Positions 7,787-16,253 of a stretch of DNA of 64,000 bases are shown piece by piece (position 1 is the stretch's first letter; the number at the start of each line of letters is the position of its first letter). Source of the stretch: Variovorax jilinensis. Its GTDB lineage: Bacteria; Pseudomonadota; Gammaproteobacteria; Burkholderiales; Burkholderiaceae_C. The translations under genes and the position numbers were made by a program. The notes under the pieces were generated by a model. The model saw only the letters and a list, made by a program, of their open reading frames with translations, had not been told where the DNA came from and did no database searches. The DNA lies in NCBI RefSeq assembly GCF_030316885.1, contig NZ_JASZYQ010000002.1, forward strand, positions 752,001 to 816,000, in the 5' to 3' direction.

Positions 7787-9223
7787 ATGCAGAACTTCGA
7801 CAACCTCATCAACGGCGAATGGCGCCCCGGTGCCAGCTACAGCCCCAACGTGAACCCGAGCAACCTCGGCGACGTGCTGGGCCAGTACACGCAGGGCGAC
7901 GCGGCCCAGGTCGACGCCGCGGTCGCGGCCGCCACGGCGGCCTTTCCCGCGTGGTCGACGGGCGGCATCCAGGCACGCTCCGAGGCGCTCGAGAAGATCG
8001 GCACCGAGATCCTCGCCCGCAAGGAAGAACTCGGCACGCTGCTCGCGCGCGAGGAAGGCAAGACGAAGGCCGAAGGCATCGGGGAGGCGACACGCGCGGC
8101 CCAGATCTTCAAGTTCTTCGCCGGCGAATGCCTGCGCCTGTCCGGTGAGGTCCTGCCCTCGGTGCGGCCCGGCATCGGCATCGAGATCACGCGCGAACCG
8201 GTCGGCGTGGTGGGCCTGATCACGCCGTGGAACTTCCCGATCGCGATTCCGGCCTGGAAGATCGCGCCGGCGCTGGCCTTCGGCAACTGCGTCGTCATGA
8301 AGCCGGCCGACCTGGTGCCGGGCTGTGCCTGGGCGCTGGCCGAGATCATCAGCCGCTCGGGCATTCCGCCGGGCGTATTCAATCTCGTGATGGGTCGCGG
8401 CAGCGTGATCGGCAATGCGCTGGTCGACCATCCGGGCGTGCACGCGATCAGCTTCACGGGTTCGGTGGGCGTGGGCCGCAACATCGCGATCCAGTGCGCG
8501 ACGAACCACAAGAAGGTGCAGCTCGAGATGGGCGGCAAGAACCCGCAGGTGGTGCTCGACGATGCCGACCTGAACCAGGCGGTGGAGCTCAGCGTGCAGA
8601 GCGCGTTCTATTCGACCGGCCAGCGCTGCACCGCATCGAGCCGGCTGATCGTGACCGAAGGCATCTACCCGAAGTTCATCGAGGCGATGAAGGCGCGCAT
8701 GGCCAAGATCAAGGTCGGCGATGCGCTCGCGCAGGGCACCGACATCGGGCCGGTGTCGTCGCAGTCGCAGCTCGACCAGGACCTGGAATACATCGCGATC
8801 GGCAAGGGCGAGGGCGCCACGCTCGCGGCCGGCGGCGAGCGCCTGAAGCTCGAGACCGACGGCTACTACCTGTCGCCCGCGCTGTTCAGCGAATCGGCGG
8901 CCTCGATGCGCATTAACCGCGAGGAGATCTTCGGCCCGGTGGCGAGCGTGATCCGCGTCAAGAACTACGAGGAAGCGCTGGCCACGGCCAACGACACCGA
9001 GTTCGGCCTCTCGGCCGGCATCGCGACCACGTCGCTCAAGTACGCCACGCACTTCAAGCGCCACAGCCAGGCCGGCATGGTGATGGTCAACCTGCCGACC
9101 GCGGGCGTGGACTACCACGTACCCTTCGGCGGCCGCAAGGGTTCGAGCTACGGGCCGCGCGAGCAGGGGCGCTATGCGCAGGAGTTCTTCACGGTGGTGA
9201 AGACCGCCTATACCTTCGCGTAG
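7787..9223 (+). CDS. 2,5-dioxovalerate (alpha-ketoglutarate semialdehyde) dehydrogenase
   Basis: This is a 478-residue aldehyde dehydrogenase. The general base is E247 in QLEMGGKNPQ and the catalytic cysteine C281 in TGQRCTASS. The NAD-binding FTGSVGVGRNIA and the substrate-channel GFITPWNFP-type segment (here GLITPWNFPIAIPAWK) are present. Together with kdgD it converts 5-keto-4-deoxyglucarate to 2-oxoglutarate, so the 2,5-dioxovalerate dehydrogenase assignment (EC 1.2.1.26) follows from family and neighbours. The ATG at 7787 has an AGGA site 9 bases upstream; a TTG nine bases earlier would overlap that site. Other semialdehyde substrates cannot be excluded from sequence alone. Confidence 0.9.
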   Translation: MQNFDNLINGEWRPGASYSPNVNPSNLGDVLGQYTQGDAAQVDAAVAAATAAFPAWSTGGIQARSEALEKIGTEILARKEELGTLLAREEGKTKAEGIGEATRAAQIFKFFAGECLRLSGEVLPSVRPGIGIEITREPVGVVGLITPWNFPIAIPAWKIAPALAFGNCVVMKPADLVPGCAWALAEIISRSGIPPGVFNLVMGRGSVIGNALVDHPGVHAISFTGSVGVGRNIAIQCATNHKKVQLEMGGKNPQVVLDDADLNQAVELSVQSAFYSTGQRCTASSRLIVTEGIYPKFIEAMKARMAKIKVGDALAQGTDIGPVSSQSQLDQDLEYIAIGKGEGATLAAGGERLKLETDGYYLSPALFSESAASMRINREEIFGPVASVIRVKNYEEALATANDTEFGLSAGIATTSLKYATHFKRHSQAGMVMVNLPTAGVDYHVPFGGRKGSSYGPREQGRYAQEFFTVVKTAYTFA

Positions 9224-9238
9224 GGACTGGGCGGGCGG

Positions 9239-9835
9239 TCAGGCCGGCCGGATGGCCGACTTCGGCCTGAAGGCCTTGCACACCGCCTCGTCGGTCTCGA
9301 GGTACGGCCCGCCGATCAGGTCGATGCAGTAGGGCACGGCCGCGAAGATGCCGGGCACCAGCTGCTGGCCGTCGGCATCGCGCAGGCCTTCGAGCGTCTC
9401 GGCGATCGCCTTGGGCTGGCCCGGCAGATTGATGATCAGGCTGCGTTCGCGGATCACCGCGACCTGGCGCGACAGGATCGCGGTCGGCACGAAGCGCAGG
9501 CTGATCTGGCGCATCTGCTCGCCGAAGCCCGGCATCTGCCTGTGGGCCACGGCCAGCGTGGCCTCGGGCGTCACGTCGCGCAGCGCGGGGCCGGTGCCGC
9601 CGGTGGTGAGCACCAGCGAGCAGCCGGCGTCGACGAGCGCGATCAGCGCGCTGCTGATGCCGGCTTGCTCGTCCGGGATCAGGCGTTGATCGAAGGTGAT
9701 CGGATTGCGCACTGCGCGGCACAGCCACTCCTGCAGTGCGGGCAGGCCCTTGTCCTCGTAGACGCCGCTGGAGGCGCGGTCGCTGACCGAGACGATGCCG
9801 ATGCGAACCGGCTCCATCGGCGAGGCGGCGCTCAT
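9239..9835 (-). CDS. mog: Molybdopterin adenylyltransferase
   Basis: The 198-residue MoaB/Mog-family protein activates molybdopterin with ATP before molybdenum insertion. Diagnostic are the GIVSVSDRASSGVYEDKGLP start (about 13-32), the TTGGTGPALRDVTPEAT nucleotide/MPT loop (about 79-95) and LIINLPGQPKAIAETL near the C-terminus. Its ATG overlaps the stop of yjgA (ATGA), so the two form a coupled operon. It ends 15 bases from the convergent dehydrogenase gene. The molybdenum cofactor would serve, among others, the nitrate reductase encoded at 16254-19067. Confidence 0.92.
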   Translation of the reverse strand: MSAASPMEPVRIGIVSVSDRASSGVYEDKGLPALQEWLCRAVRNPITFDQRLIPDEQAGISSALIALVDAGCSLVLTTGGTGPALRDVTPEATLAVAHRQMPGFGEQMRQISLRFVPTAILSRQVAVIRERSLIINLPGQPKAIAETLEGLRDADGQQLVPGIFAAVPYCIDLIGGPYLETDEAVCKAFRPKSAIRPA

Positions 9836-10485
9836 GCGTCTTCTTCGCGCGACTGGGCTGCGGCCTCGTCCGCGTGGTCGGCCGTGCCATGCACCGCGAG
9901 CTGCGCACGCACGATCTGGAACACCTCGCGGTAGGCCTTGGCCTGGCGTGGCGCCTCGCCGGGCGGACCGGCCTTGATGTCCTTGCGGGCCTGGCGCACC
10001 AGCGCGCGCAGCTGTTGCGCGTCGGTGCCCGGATGGGTCTCGATCCAGCCACCGAGCGCGTCGTCGTCGGCGATCAGGCGGTCGCGCCAGCGTTCGGCCT
10101 CGTGCAGCACGGCGGTCTCGGCGGCCGGTGTGCGGTTCTGCTCCTCGAGCGCGACGCGCACGGCGTCGAGCACCTCGGTGTCGAGGCCGCGCATGAGCTT
10201 GCCGATGAACTGCATCTGGCGCCGCTTGCCCTCGAAGTTGGTGATGCGCCTGGCGTCCTCGATCGCATCGCGCAGCTTGTCGCCGAGCGGCAGCTTGTCG
10301 AACAGGCCGGAGCGCAGTTCGAGCAGGGCGACGCCGAGCGCCTGCAGTTCGGCGCTCTCGCGCTTGAGGTCGGTCTTGCTGGCGTCGGTGCCCTTGAGCT
10401 CGCGTTTGAGCTCCAGGTCGAGTTCGCTGCCTTCGGCCACGAATTCGCCACGGACGAAGTAGCCTTTTTTGGGTTTGCGGGACAT
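9832..10485 (-). CDS. yjgA: Ribosome biogenesis factor YjgA/DarP (DUF615)
   Basis: The 217-residue protein belongs to the DUF615 family, which associates with late 50S assembly intermediates in E. coli. It opens with a basic MSRKPKKGYFVRGEFV and contains ELDLELKRELKG, SKTDLKRESAELQALG, LPLGDKLRDAI and GKRRQMQFIGKLMRGLD, all typical of the family. The start is the ATG at 10485, next to the conserved basic N-terminus. It is divergent from pmbA, 58 bases away, an arrangement also seen in E. coli, and its stop overlaps the start of mog. Confidence 0.92.
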   Translation of the reverse strand: MSRKPKKGYFVRGEFVAEGSELDLELKRELKGTDASKTDLKRESAELQALGVALLELRSGLFDKLPLGDKLRDAIEDARRITNFEGKRRQMQFIGKLMRGLDTEVLDAVRVALEEQNRTPAAETAVLHEAERWRDRLIADDDALGGWIETHPGTDAQQLRALVRQARKDIKAGPPGEAPRQAKAYREVFQIVRAQLAVHGTADHADEAAAQSREEDA

Positions 10486-10543
10486 AGAGTCAATCGTTGG
10501 CCGCACCATCGGGAACAGGGGGCGCAAGTATCATAGCCAACAC

Positions 10544-11914
10544 ATGACCACATCCTCCTCGCGTGCCGACTCCGGCTTCGCCTACAGCCGTCCTTTCTTC
10601 GAAAACCTGGTCGACTCGGCCCTGGCGCATGCCAGGAAGCTCGGCGCCACCGACGCCGGCGCCGAGGCCTCCGAAGGCTGCGGCCTCAGCGTCTCGGTGC
10701 GCAAGGGCGAACTGGAAAACGTCGAGCGCAACCGCGACAAGTCGCTCGGCATCACGGTCTACGTCGGCCATCGCCGCGGCAATGCCAGCACCTCCGACTT
10801 CTCCGAGGCCGCCGTCGCCCAGACGGTGCAGGCCGCCTACGACATCGCGCGCTTCACGGCCGAGGACCCGGTCAGCGGCCTGCCCGACGAGGCCGACATC
10901 GCCAAGGAGCATCCCGACCTCGACCTGTTCCATCCGTGGGCCGTCACGAGCGAGCAGGCCGCGGAACTGGCCCTCGAATGCGAGGCGGCGGCCCTGTCGA
11001 CCGACAAGCGCATCACCAACAGCGAAGGCGCGGGCGTGTCGGCCCAGCAGAGCCACTTCTTCAGCGCCCATACGCACGGCTTCCGCGGCGGCTATGCGAG
11101 CTCGCGCCATTCGATCTCGGTGGCGCCGATCGCCGGCCGCGGCGACGACATGCAGCGCGACGCCTGGTACAGCTCGATGCGCTCGGCCGACGAGCTCGCC
11201 AGCCCGCAAGCGGTCGGGCGCTATGCCGCCGAGCGGGCGCTGAGCCGGCTCAAGTCGCGCAAGATCAAGACCACCGAGTGCCCGGTGCTGTTCGAGTCGC
11301 CGCTGGCGGCCGGCCTGCTGGGCGGCCTCGTGCAGGCCACCAGCGGCGGCGCGCTCTATCGCAAGAGCACGTTCCTGCTCGATTCGCTCGGCAAGAAGGT
11401 GCTGCCCAAGCACATCGACGTGCTCGAGGACCCGCACGTGCTGCGCGGCAAGGGCAGTTCGCCCTTCGACGACGAGGGCGTGGTCACGCGCCAGCGCCGC
11501 GTGGTCGACGGCGGCCGGCTCGAGGGCTATTTCCTCAGCACGTACTCGGCCCGCAAGCTCGGCATGAAGACCACCGGCAACGCCGGCGGCTCGCACAACC
11601 TCACGCTGAGCTCGCGCCTCACGAAGCCCGGCGACGACCTCGACGCCATGCTGCAGAAGCTCGGCACCGGCCTGCTGGTCATCGAGCTGATGGGCCAGGG
11701 GGTCAACTACGTGACCGGCGACTATTCGCGCGGTGCCAGCGGTTTCTGGGTCGAGAAGGGCCGCATCGCCTTTCCGGTGCAAGAGATCACGATCGCCGGC
11801 AACCTCAAGGATATGCTGCTCGGCATCGAGGCGGTGGGTGCAGATACCTACAATTACGGCGCGAAGACGACAGGTTCGCTGCTGATCAACAAGATGAAGA
11901 TCGCCGGATCCTGA
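10544..11914 (+). CDS. pmbA: Metalloprotease PmbA/TldE
   Basis: This is the 456-residue PmbA (TldE) subunit of the TldD/TldE protease, which degrades unfolded peptides and matures some microcins. Recognisable segments are ASEGCGLSVSVRKGELENVE (about 42-61), SLGITVYVGHRRGNAST, HSISVAPIAG, the C-terminal GYFLSTYSARKLGMKTTGNA and GNLKDMLLGIEAVG. PmbA lacks the HExxxH zinc motif of its TldD partner, as here. TldD is not encoded in the window. The ATG at 10544 is the first in frame that does not overlap the divergent yjgA gene. Confidence 0.93.
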   Translation: MTTSSSRADSGFAYSRPFFENLVDSALAHARKLGATDAGAEASEGCGLSVSVRKGELENVERNRDKSLGITVYVGHRRGNASTSDFSEAAVAQTVQAAYDIARFTAEDPVSGLPDEADIAKEHPDLDLFHPWAVTSEQAAELALECEAAALSTDKRITNSEGAGVSAQQSHFFSAHTHGFRGGYASSRHSISVAPIAGRGDDMQRDAWYSSMRSADELASPQAVGRYAAERALSRLKSRKIKTTECPVLFESPLAAGLLGGLVQATSGGALYRKSTFLLDSLGKKVLPKHIDVLEDPHVLRGKGSSPFDDEGVVTRQRRVVDGGRLEGYFLSTYSARKLGMKTTGNAGGSHNLTLSSRLTKPGDDLDAMLQKLGTGLLVIELMGQGVNYVTGDYSRGASGFWVEKGRIAFPVQEITIAGNLKDMLLGIEAVGADTYNYGAKTTGSLLINKMKIAGS

Positions 11915-11918
11915 GCGG

Positions 11919-12371
11919 TCAGCGAGCCAGCGCGGCTCGCACCCGCTCGATCACGCGCACGTAGGGTGCGGTGAATCCGTCCAGCGGCGCGTCCGGCGCC
12001 AGCCAGCCGAAGCTGAACACCAGGCCTTCTTCCTCGGGGCTGCCCACGGCCACATGGTCGAAGCGTTCGGGCAGGGCGGCCTCGGTGCGCATCAGGAACA
12101 GGTGCCACAGCTGTGCGTGGCGATGCACGTTGCCTTCGATCCCGGCCTCGCATTCCCGATCGAGCGTGCCGAGGGGCTGCAGCGGGCCGTCGTGGCGGAT
12201 GCCCGACTCCTCGAGCAGTTCGCGCCGCACGGCGTCCTCCGGCGCTTCGCCGGGCTCGACCGTGCCCTTGGGCAGCTGCATGCCGCCGTCGCCGGGGTGA
12301 TGGAACACCAGCAGCCGGCCGCGAGCGTCCACCAGGCAGGCGCAGGCCTTGGGGACCGGATGGGCCTCCAT
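11919..12371 (-). CDS. Nudix hydrolase
   Basis: The 150-residue protein has a full Nudix box, GTVEPGEAPEDAV followed by RRELLEESGI (about 36-58), with the metal-binding REXXEE core. An aromatic/acidic C-terminal region follows. The substrate cannot be determined; the small size and MQLPKG strand resemble general NTP/dinucleotide-cleaving members. Its start lies 5 bases after the stop of yqeY, so it is probably the last gene of the rpsU-yqeY transcription unit. It converges on pmbA with only 4 bases between stop codons. Confidence 0.88.
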   Translation of the reverse strand: MEAHPVPKACACLVDARGRLLVFHHPGDGGMQLPKGTVEPGEAPEDAVRRELLEESGIRHDGPLQPLGTLDRECEAGIEGNVHRHAQLWHLFLMRTEAALPERFDHVAVGSPEEEGLVFSFGWLAPDAPLDGFTAPYVRVIERVRAALAR

Positions 12372-12376
12372 GTGGC

Positions 12377-12826
12377 TCAGGCGCCCGAGAGCGCGGCTTT
12401 CACGGCGGCGCTGACCTGGCCCATGTCGGCCTTGCCCGCCAGGCGGGTCTTGACCGCACCCATGACGCGACCCATGTCGCCGGGGCCCTTGGCGCCGAGT
12501 TCGGCGACGATCGCCTTGACCTCGACAGCCACCTCGTCGGCGCTCATGCGCTGCGGCAGGTAGACCTCGAGCACCTTGATCTCGGCCGCTTCCTTGTCGG
12601 CCAGGTCGGTGCGGCCGCCCTGGGTGAAGGCCGCCACCGAATCCTTGCGCTGCTTGACCAGCTTGTCGACGATCGCCACGACCATCGCGTCGTCGAGCTC
12701 GATCCTTTCGTCGACTTCCTTCTGCTTGAGCGCGGCGAGCAGCAGGCGGATGGTGCCCAGGCGCTCGGAATCCTTGGCGCGCATCGCGGTCTTCATGTCT
12801 TCGGTGATCTGTTCCTTGAGGCTCAT
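12377..12826 (-). CDS. yqeY: GatB/YqeY domain protein
   Basis: The 149-residue YqeY protein resembles the C-terminal tRNA-binding tail of the GatB amidotransferase subunit. It shows MSLKEQITEDMKTAMRAKD at the start, RLGTIRLLLAALKQKEVDER (about 22-41), QRKDSVAAF and the C-terminal DMGRVMGAVKTRLAGKADM. It follows rpsU in the same orientation, an arrangement common in many bacteria. An intrinsic terminator lies between the two, so it is probably expressed by read-through. Its exact biochemical role is unknown. Confidence 0.92.
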   Translation of the reverse strand: MSLKEQITEDMKTAMRAKDSERLGTIRLLLAALKQKEVDERIELDDAMVVAIVDKLVKQRKDSVAAFTQGGRTDLADKEAAEIKVLEVYLPQRMSADEVAVEVKAIVAELGAKGPGDMGRVMGAVKTRLAGKADMGQVSAAVKAALSGA

Positions 12827-12852
12827 GGCGGGCTTTCGGTGGGCGACGATGA

Positions 12853-12888
12853 AATAAAAAGCCGCGGCAGGTGTCCCTGGCGCGGCTC
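12853..12888 (-). terminator. Intrinsic terminator after rpsU
   Basis: Read leftward, a stem AGCCGCG/CGCGGCT (12887-12881 with 12866-12860), extended by a CAGG/CCTG inner stem, is followed by TTTTTATTTC. It lies 50 bases after the rpsU stop and 27 bases before the yqeY start, so it should lower yqeY expression relative to rpsU. Confidence 0.85.
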
Positions 12889-12938
12889 GATCCGGTTGAA
12901 CCGGGCGGCGTTGGCGCGGGGCCAACGCGAGCGGGTGC

Positions 12939-13151
12939 TTAGTACAGCTTCTTGGGCAGCTGCATGCTGCGCACGCGCTTGTAGTGGCGCTTGACGGCCG
13001 CGGCCTTCTTGCGCTTGCGCTCGGCGGTCGGCTTTTCGTAGAACTCGCGGGCACGCAGGTCGGTCAGCAGGCCGAGCTTTTCGATGGTGCGCTTGAAACG
13101 GCGCAGGGCGACGTCGAAGGGCTCGTTTTCTTTTACGCGGATGGTGGTCAT
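12939..13151 (-). CDS. rpsU: 30S ribosomal protein S21
   Basis: The 70-residue basic protein matches bacterial S21 along its length: [20 protein letters not shown] at the start, the central [20 protein letters not shown] and a C-terminal [13 protein letters not shown] tail. S21 sits near the anti-Shine-Dalgarno end of 16S rRNA and assists initiation. A separate transcription unit is suggested by a TATAAT box upstream (13264-13259 on the reverse strand), a 5' leader hairpin and a terminator directly downstream. Start and length are those usual for the family. Confidence 0.97.
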
Positions 13152-13173
13152 TGATAGATCGGTTGGTTCATTT

Positions 13174-13200
13174 GGCCGGGAGAGATCGAGGCTCCCGGCC
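13174..13200 (-). promoter_or_regulatory. Hairpin in the rpsU 5' leader
   Basis: A perfect 9-bp stem GGCCGGGAG/CTCCCGGCC encloses a 9-base loop and ends 22 bases before the rpsU ATG. No U-run follows immediately, so it is not a standard terminator. It may protect the leader or take part in translational control of S21; either role is inferred. Confidence 0.5.
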
Positions 13201-13248
13201 GGGGGTCCTCAACTGAAAACTGGGTGGGCCGTTGAGGGGAGGCCGAAG

Positions 13249-14487
13249 TTAGCCCGACATTATAGCGTCAGCTTGGCGGTCCTGCGCCAGTGCCTGCGCA
13301 CAGGCGTGCGCGCTGGCCCAGGCCCACTGGAAGTTGTAGCCGCCGAGCCAGCCCGTGACGTCGACCACTTCGCCGATGAAGAACAGGCCCGGCTGCTTCG
13401 ATTCCAGCGTCTGCGAGGACAGTTCGCGGGTGTCGACACCGCCCGCGGTGACCTCGGCCTTCCTGTAGCCCTCGGTGCCGCCGGGCGTGATCTGCCAGCG
13501 CGCGATGCGCTCGGCCAGGGTGGCCAGCGCGCGGTCGGCCGCCTCGTTGATGGGCCGCTGCAGGGCCGGATCCTGGCCCACCCAGGCGTCGGCCAGGCGC
13601 GACGGCACCAGCGTCGCCAGTTCGTTGCCGATGCGCTTGCGCGAACGCTGCTTGGCCTCGCCGAGCGCGGCGCCGACGTCGGTGCCGGGGGCGAAATCGA
13701 TCGTCAGTGCTGCGCCGGGCTTCCAGTAGCTCGAGATCTGCAGCACCGCGGGCCCCGAGAGGCCGCGGTGCGTGAACAGCAGGTCTTCGAGGAAGCTCAT
13801 CCGTTCCTTCTTCGCCCCGGTCTCGATCTGCACCGGCAGCGAGAGTCCGGCCAGGCCGGCGTAGGGCGCCCAGGCATCGCCGCCGAAGGTCAGCGGCACG
13901 AGGGCCGGGCGCGGCGCCACCACGCGCAGGCCGAACTGGGTGGCGATGCGGTAGCCGAAGTCGCTGGCGCCGATCTGCGGGATCGACAGGCCGCCCGTGG
14001 CGACCACCAGTTGCGGTGCCCGCACCGGGCCGCGGGCGGTGTCGATGCGATAGCCGCCGTCTTCCGACCAGGCGATCTCGCCCACGCCGCAGGGCTGCCA
14101 GTGCGCGACGCCACCGGCGGTGCATTCCGCCAGCAGCATGTCGATGATCTGCTGCGAAGGGCCGTCGCAGAACAGCTGGCCCTTGTGCTTCTCGTGGAAG
14201 GCGATGCCGTGGCGCTGCACGAGGTCGATGAAGTGCTGCGGCGTGTAGCGCGACAGCGCCGAGCGGCAGAAGTTCGGGTTGTCGCCGATGAAGTGGCGCT
14301 GCGGCGCGCGCACGTCGAGGTCGCGGTTGGTGAAGTTGGCGCGCCCGCCGCCCGAGATGCGGATCTTCTCGGCAATGCGGTCGTTGTGGTCCAGGAGCAG
14401 AACGCGCAGGCCGCGCTGCCCCGCGACGCCGGCGCAGAAGAGGCCGGCGGCGCCCGCGCCGATGACGACGACGTCGAAGGAATTCAA
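13249..14487 (-). CDS. HI0933/YhiN-family NAD(P)/FAD-dependent oxidoreductase
   Basis: This 412-residue flavoprotein belongs to the HI0933 (BaiN-like) family. The N-terminal Rossmann motif VVVIGAGAAGLFCAGVAG is at about 6-23, and the family-specific SGGGRANFTNRD at about 45-56. A C-terminal VTAGGVDTRELSSQTLESK and GLFFIGEVVDVTGWLGGYNF bring FAD-contact glycines. The physiological substrate is not established for most members. It ends just before the rpsU leader and starts 12 bases after cobA ends, so it could be read from the cobA operon. Confidence 0.88.
   Translation of the reverse strand: MNSFDVVVIGAGAAGLFCAGVAGQRGLRVLLLDHNDRIAEKIRISGGGRANFTNRDLDVRAPQRHFIGDNPNFCRSALSRYTPQHFIDLVQRHGIAFHEKHKGQLFCDGPSQQIIDMLLAECTAGGVAHWQPCGVGEIAWSEDGGYRIDTARGPVRAPQLVVATGGLSIPQIGASDFGYRIATQFGLRVVAPRPALVPLTFGGDAWAPYAGLAGLSLPVQIETGAKKERMSFLEDLLFTHRGLSGPAVLQISSYWKPGAALTIDFAPGTDVGAALGEAKQRSRKRIGNELATLVPSRLADAWVGQDPALQRPINEAADRALATLAERIARWQITPGGTEGYRKAEVTAGGVDTRELSSQTLESKQPGLFFIGEVVDVTGWLGGYNFQWAWASAHACAQALAQDRQADAIMSG
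13259..13264 (-). promoter_or_regulatory. Candidate -10 box of the rpsU promoter
   Basis: A perfect TATAAT on the reverse strand lies in the 3' end of the upstream flavoprotein gene, 108 bases before the rpsU ATG. No good -35 hexamer is seen at the standard distance, so the promoter call is tentative. Confidence 0.4.
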
Positions 14488-14499
14488 CGCAAGGCGCCG

Positions 14500-15288
14500 T
14501 CAGGTGCCGAAGCGGCTCGCCGCCACGCCCGCTGCGGCCAGGCCCCGCAGCACGTCGCCGATCACGATCACCGAGGGGCTGGCCATGGCGGCCTCCGCGA
14601 CGTCGGCGCGCAGCCGGGCGAGCGTGGTGACGATGTGGCGCTGCTGCGGCAGGCTGGCGTGCTGGATCACCGCCACCGGCGTCTGGCCGTCGAGGCCGTG
14701 CAGCAGTTCGTCCTGGATGTGGGCGACACCGGCGACGCCCATGTAGACGACCAGCGTCAGGCGGGCATCGCGCGCGGTCGCGGCCAGCTGGCGCCAGTCG
14801 GTCGGATGCTGGTCGGCCGCGTGGCCGGTCTTGGCATGGCCGGTGACGAACACCACGCCCTGGGCATGGTCGCGGTGGGTGAGCGGCACGCCGAGCGCGG
14901 TGACGGCGGCCAGGCCGGCCGTGATGCCGCTGACCACCTGCACCTCGATGCCGGCCTCGCGCAGGTGCTCGACCTCCTCGCCGCCGCGGCCGAAGATGAA
15001 GGGGTCGCCGCCCTTGAGCCGAACCACGGTCTCGCCTTCCTGCACCGCGGTGATCATCAGGCGCTCGATGAAGGACTGCGGCGTGCTGCGGCAGCCGCCG
15101 CGCTTGCCGACATGGACGATGCGCGCGCCCGGCTGCGCATGGGCCAGGATCTCGTCGTTGACGAGGTCGTCGACCAGCAGCACGGTCGCCGCCCGGATCG
15201 CCTTGACGGCCTTGAGCGTGAGCAGTTCGGGGTCGCCGGGGCCGGCGCCGACCAGGGTGCAGCTGCCGAGAGCGGAAAGTCGGGTCAT
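14500..15288 (-). CDS. cobA: Uroporphyrinogen-III C-methyltransferase
   Basis: The 262-residue SAM-dependent enzyme methylates uroporphyrinogen III at C2 and C7 to give precorrin-2, the first step to siroheme. Signatures are VGAGPGDPELLTLKAVKAI (about 13-31), VRLKGGDPFIFGRGGEE (about 93-109) and SGITAGLAAVTALGVPLTHR. It lacks the CysG-type dehydrogenase/chelatase domain, so another protein must finish siroheme. Its ATG overlaps the stop of ybiB. Location at the end of the nirB-nirD-nasA run suggests it supplies the siroheme of nitrite reductase. Confidence 0.93.
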   Translation of the reverse strand: MTRLSALGSCTLVGAGPGDPELLTLKAVKAIRAATVLLVDDLVNDEILAHAQPGARIVHVGKRGGCRSTPQSFIERLMITAVQEGETVVRLKGGDPFIFGRGGEEVEHLREAGIEVQVVSGITAGLAAVTALGVPLTHRDHAQGVVFVTGHAKTGHAADQHPTDWRQLAATARDARLTLVVYMGVAGVAHIQDELLHGLDGQTPVAVIQHASLPQQRHIVTTLARLRADVAEAAMASPSVIVIGDVLRGLAAAGVAASRFGT

Positions 15289-16229
15289 GGGTGGGTCTCG
15301 GTGGTGGACGCCGTCGGCGTCCGTTGGGTCAGGTTCGCGAGCTGGACGATCTGCGCCACCTGCTGCGCGATCGCCTCCGGCAGCGGCGCTTCGCCGGCCA
15401 GCACGCGCCGGGTGTAGGCGGCGGTGGTCTCGATGTCGATTTCCTCCGGCAGGCCGGGGACCTCGGATTCGGTGCCCGGCTGCCGCGCCTGCAGCGCGAT
15501 GCGCTGTCCGCGAACGAAGCCGTCGACCTGCGCCGTGCGGCGCGGATCGGCAGCGCTCTCGCCCTCGAGGCCGCGCGACAGCAGTGCGGTCATGCCGGTC
15601 AGCTCGAAGGTCGCTGCCATCGACTGCGCATATTCGGGATGGGTGTAGCTGCCCACCACCACGCAGTCGCCGGCGCCCGGTTGCATCAGCTTGACCACGC
15701 TGTGGCCCGGGTTGCGCAGGCCGACCACGCGCCGGACGTCGAGCAGCCGCTTGAGCCCCGGGCTCAGCAATTCGGTCGGAGCGAACACCACTTGACCCGC
15801 GCCGATGGGCCGCAGGGCCGTCAGCGGCGCGATGTCCAGCGCGGCCAGCACGCCGGAGGACAGCACGCGCGTCGATTCGGTGGCGGCGCCGTGCACCAGC
15901 ACCGGCAGTCCCTCGCGCGCCAGCAGCAGTGCCAGCAGCGGCGTGAGCACGGGCAGGCGGCGCGCGCCGTTGTAGCTCGGCAGCACCACCAGCGGCCGCT
16001 CGGTGGCCGGGAAGCGCGCGAGCCGCGCATGCGTGGCATCGAGGAAGCCGGCCATCTCCTCGGGCGTCTCGCCCTTGATCCGCATCGCGAGGCAGAAGGC
16101 ACCCATCTCGAGATCGGTGATGCTGCCGTCCAGCACCTGGCCGAACAGGTCCGCGGCCTGCTCGCGAGCGAGCGGCTTCGCGCCGCGCGCACCGCGGCCG
16201 ATTTCCTTGATGTAGTGGCTGATTCCCAT
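15285..16229 (-). CDS. ybiB: YbiB-family protein (anthranilate phosphoribosyltransferase-like fold)
   Basis: The 314-residue protein resembles TrpD-like glycosyl transferase family members known as YbiB, reported as DNA-binding in E. coli. It starts MGISHYIKEIGRGARGAKPL. It has the TrpD-type helical segment (LAREQAADLFGQVLDGSI) and a core with VLVHGAATESTRVLSSGVL and GLRNPGHSVVKLMQPG, but not the intact TrpD active site. The ATG at 16229 gives this conserved N-terminus; one seven codons earlier is possible. It lies between nasA and cobA with overlapping or very short junctions. Its role in nitrate assimilation is unknown. Confidence 0.85.
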   Translation of the reverse strand: MGISHYIKEIGRGARGAKPLAREQAADLFGQVLDGSITDLEMGAFCLAMRIKGETPEEMAGFLDATHARLARFPATERPLVVLPSYNGARRLPVLTPLLALLLAREGLPVLVHGAATESTRVLSSGVLAALDIAPLTALRPIGAGQVVFAPTELLSPGLKRLLDVRRVVGLRNPGHSVVKLMQPGAGDCVVVGSYTHPEYAQSMAATFELTGMTALLSRGLEGESAADPRRTAQVDGFVRGQRIALQARQPGTESEVPGLPEEIDIETTAAYTRRVLAGEAPLPEAIAQQVAQIVQLANLTQRTPTASTTETHP

Positions 16230-16253
16230 GGGTGCCGGATTGTCCCGCATGCC

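Noticed and set aside
13084..15417. A 777-codon open frame on the forward strand
   Set aside because: It is antisense to rpsU, the HI0933 flavoprotein and cobA, and its translation is Arg/His/Ala-rich with no recognisable motif. It results from high GC content at third positions.
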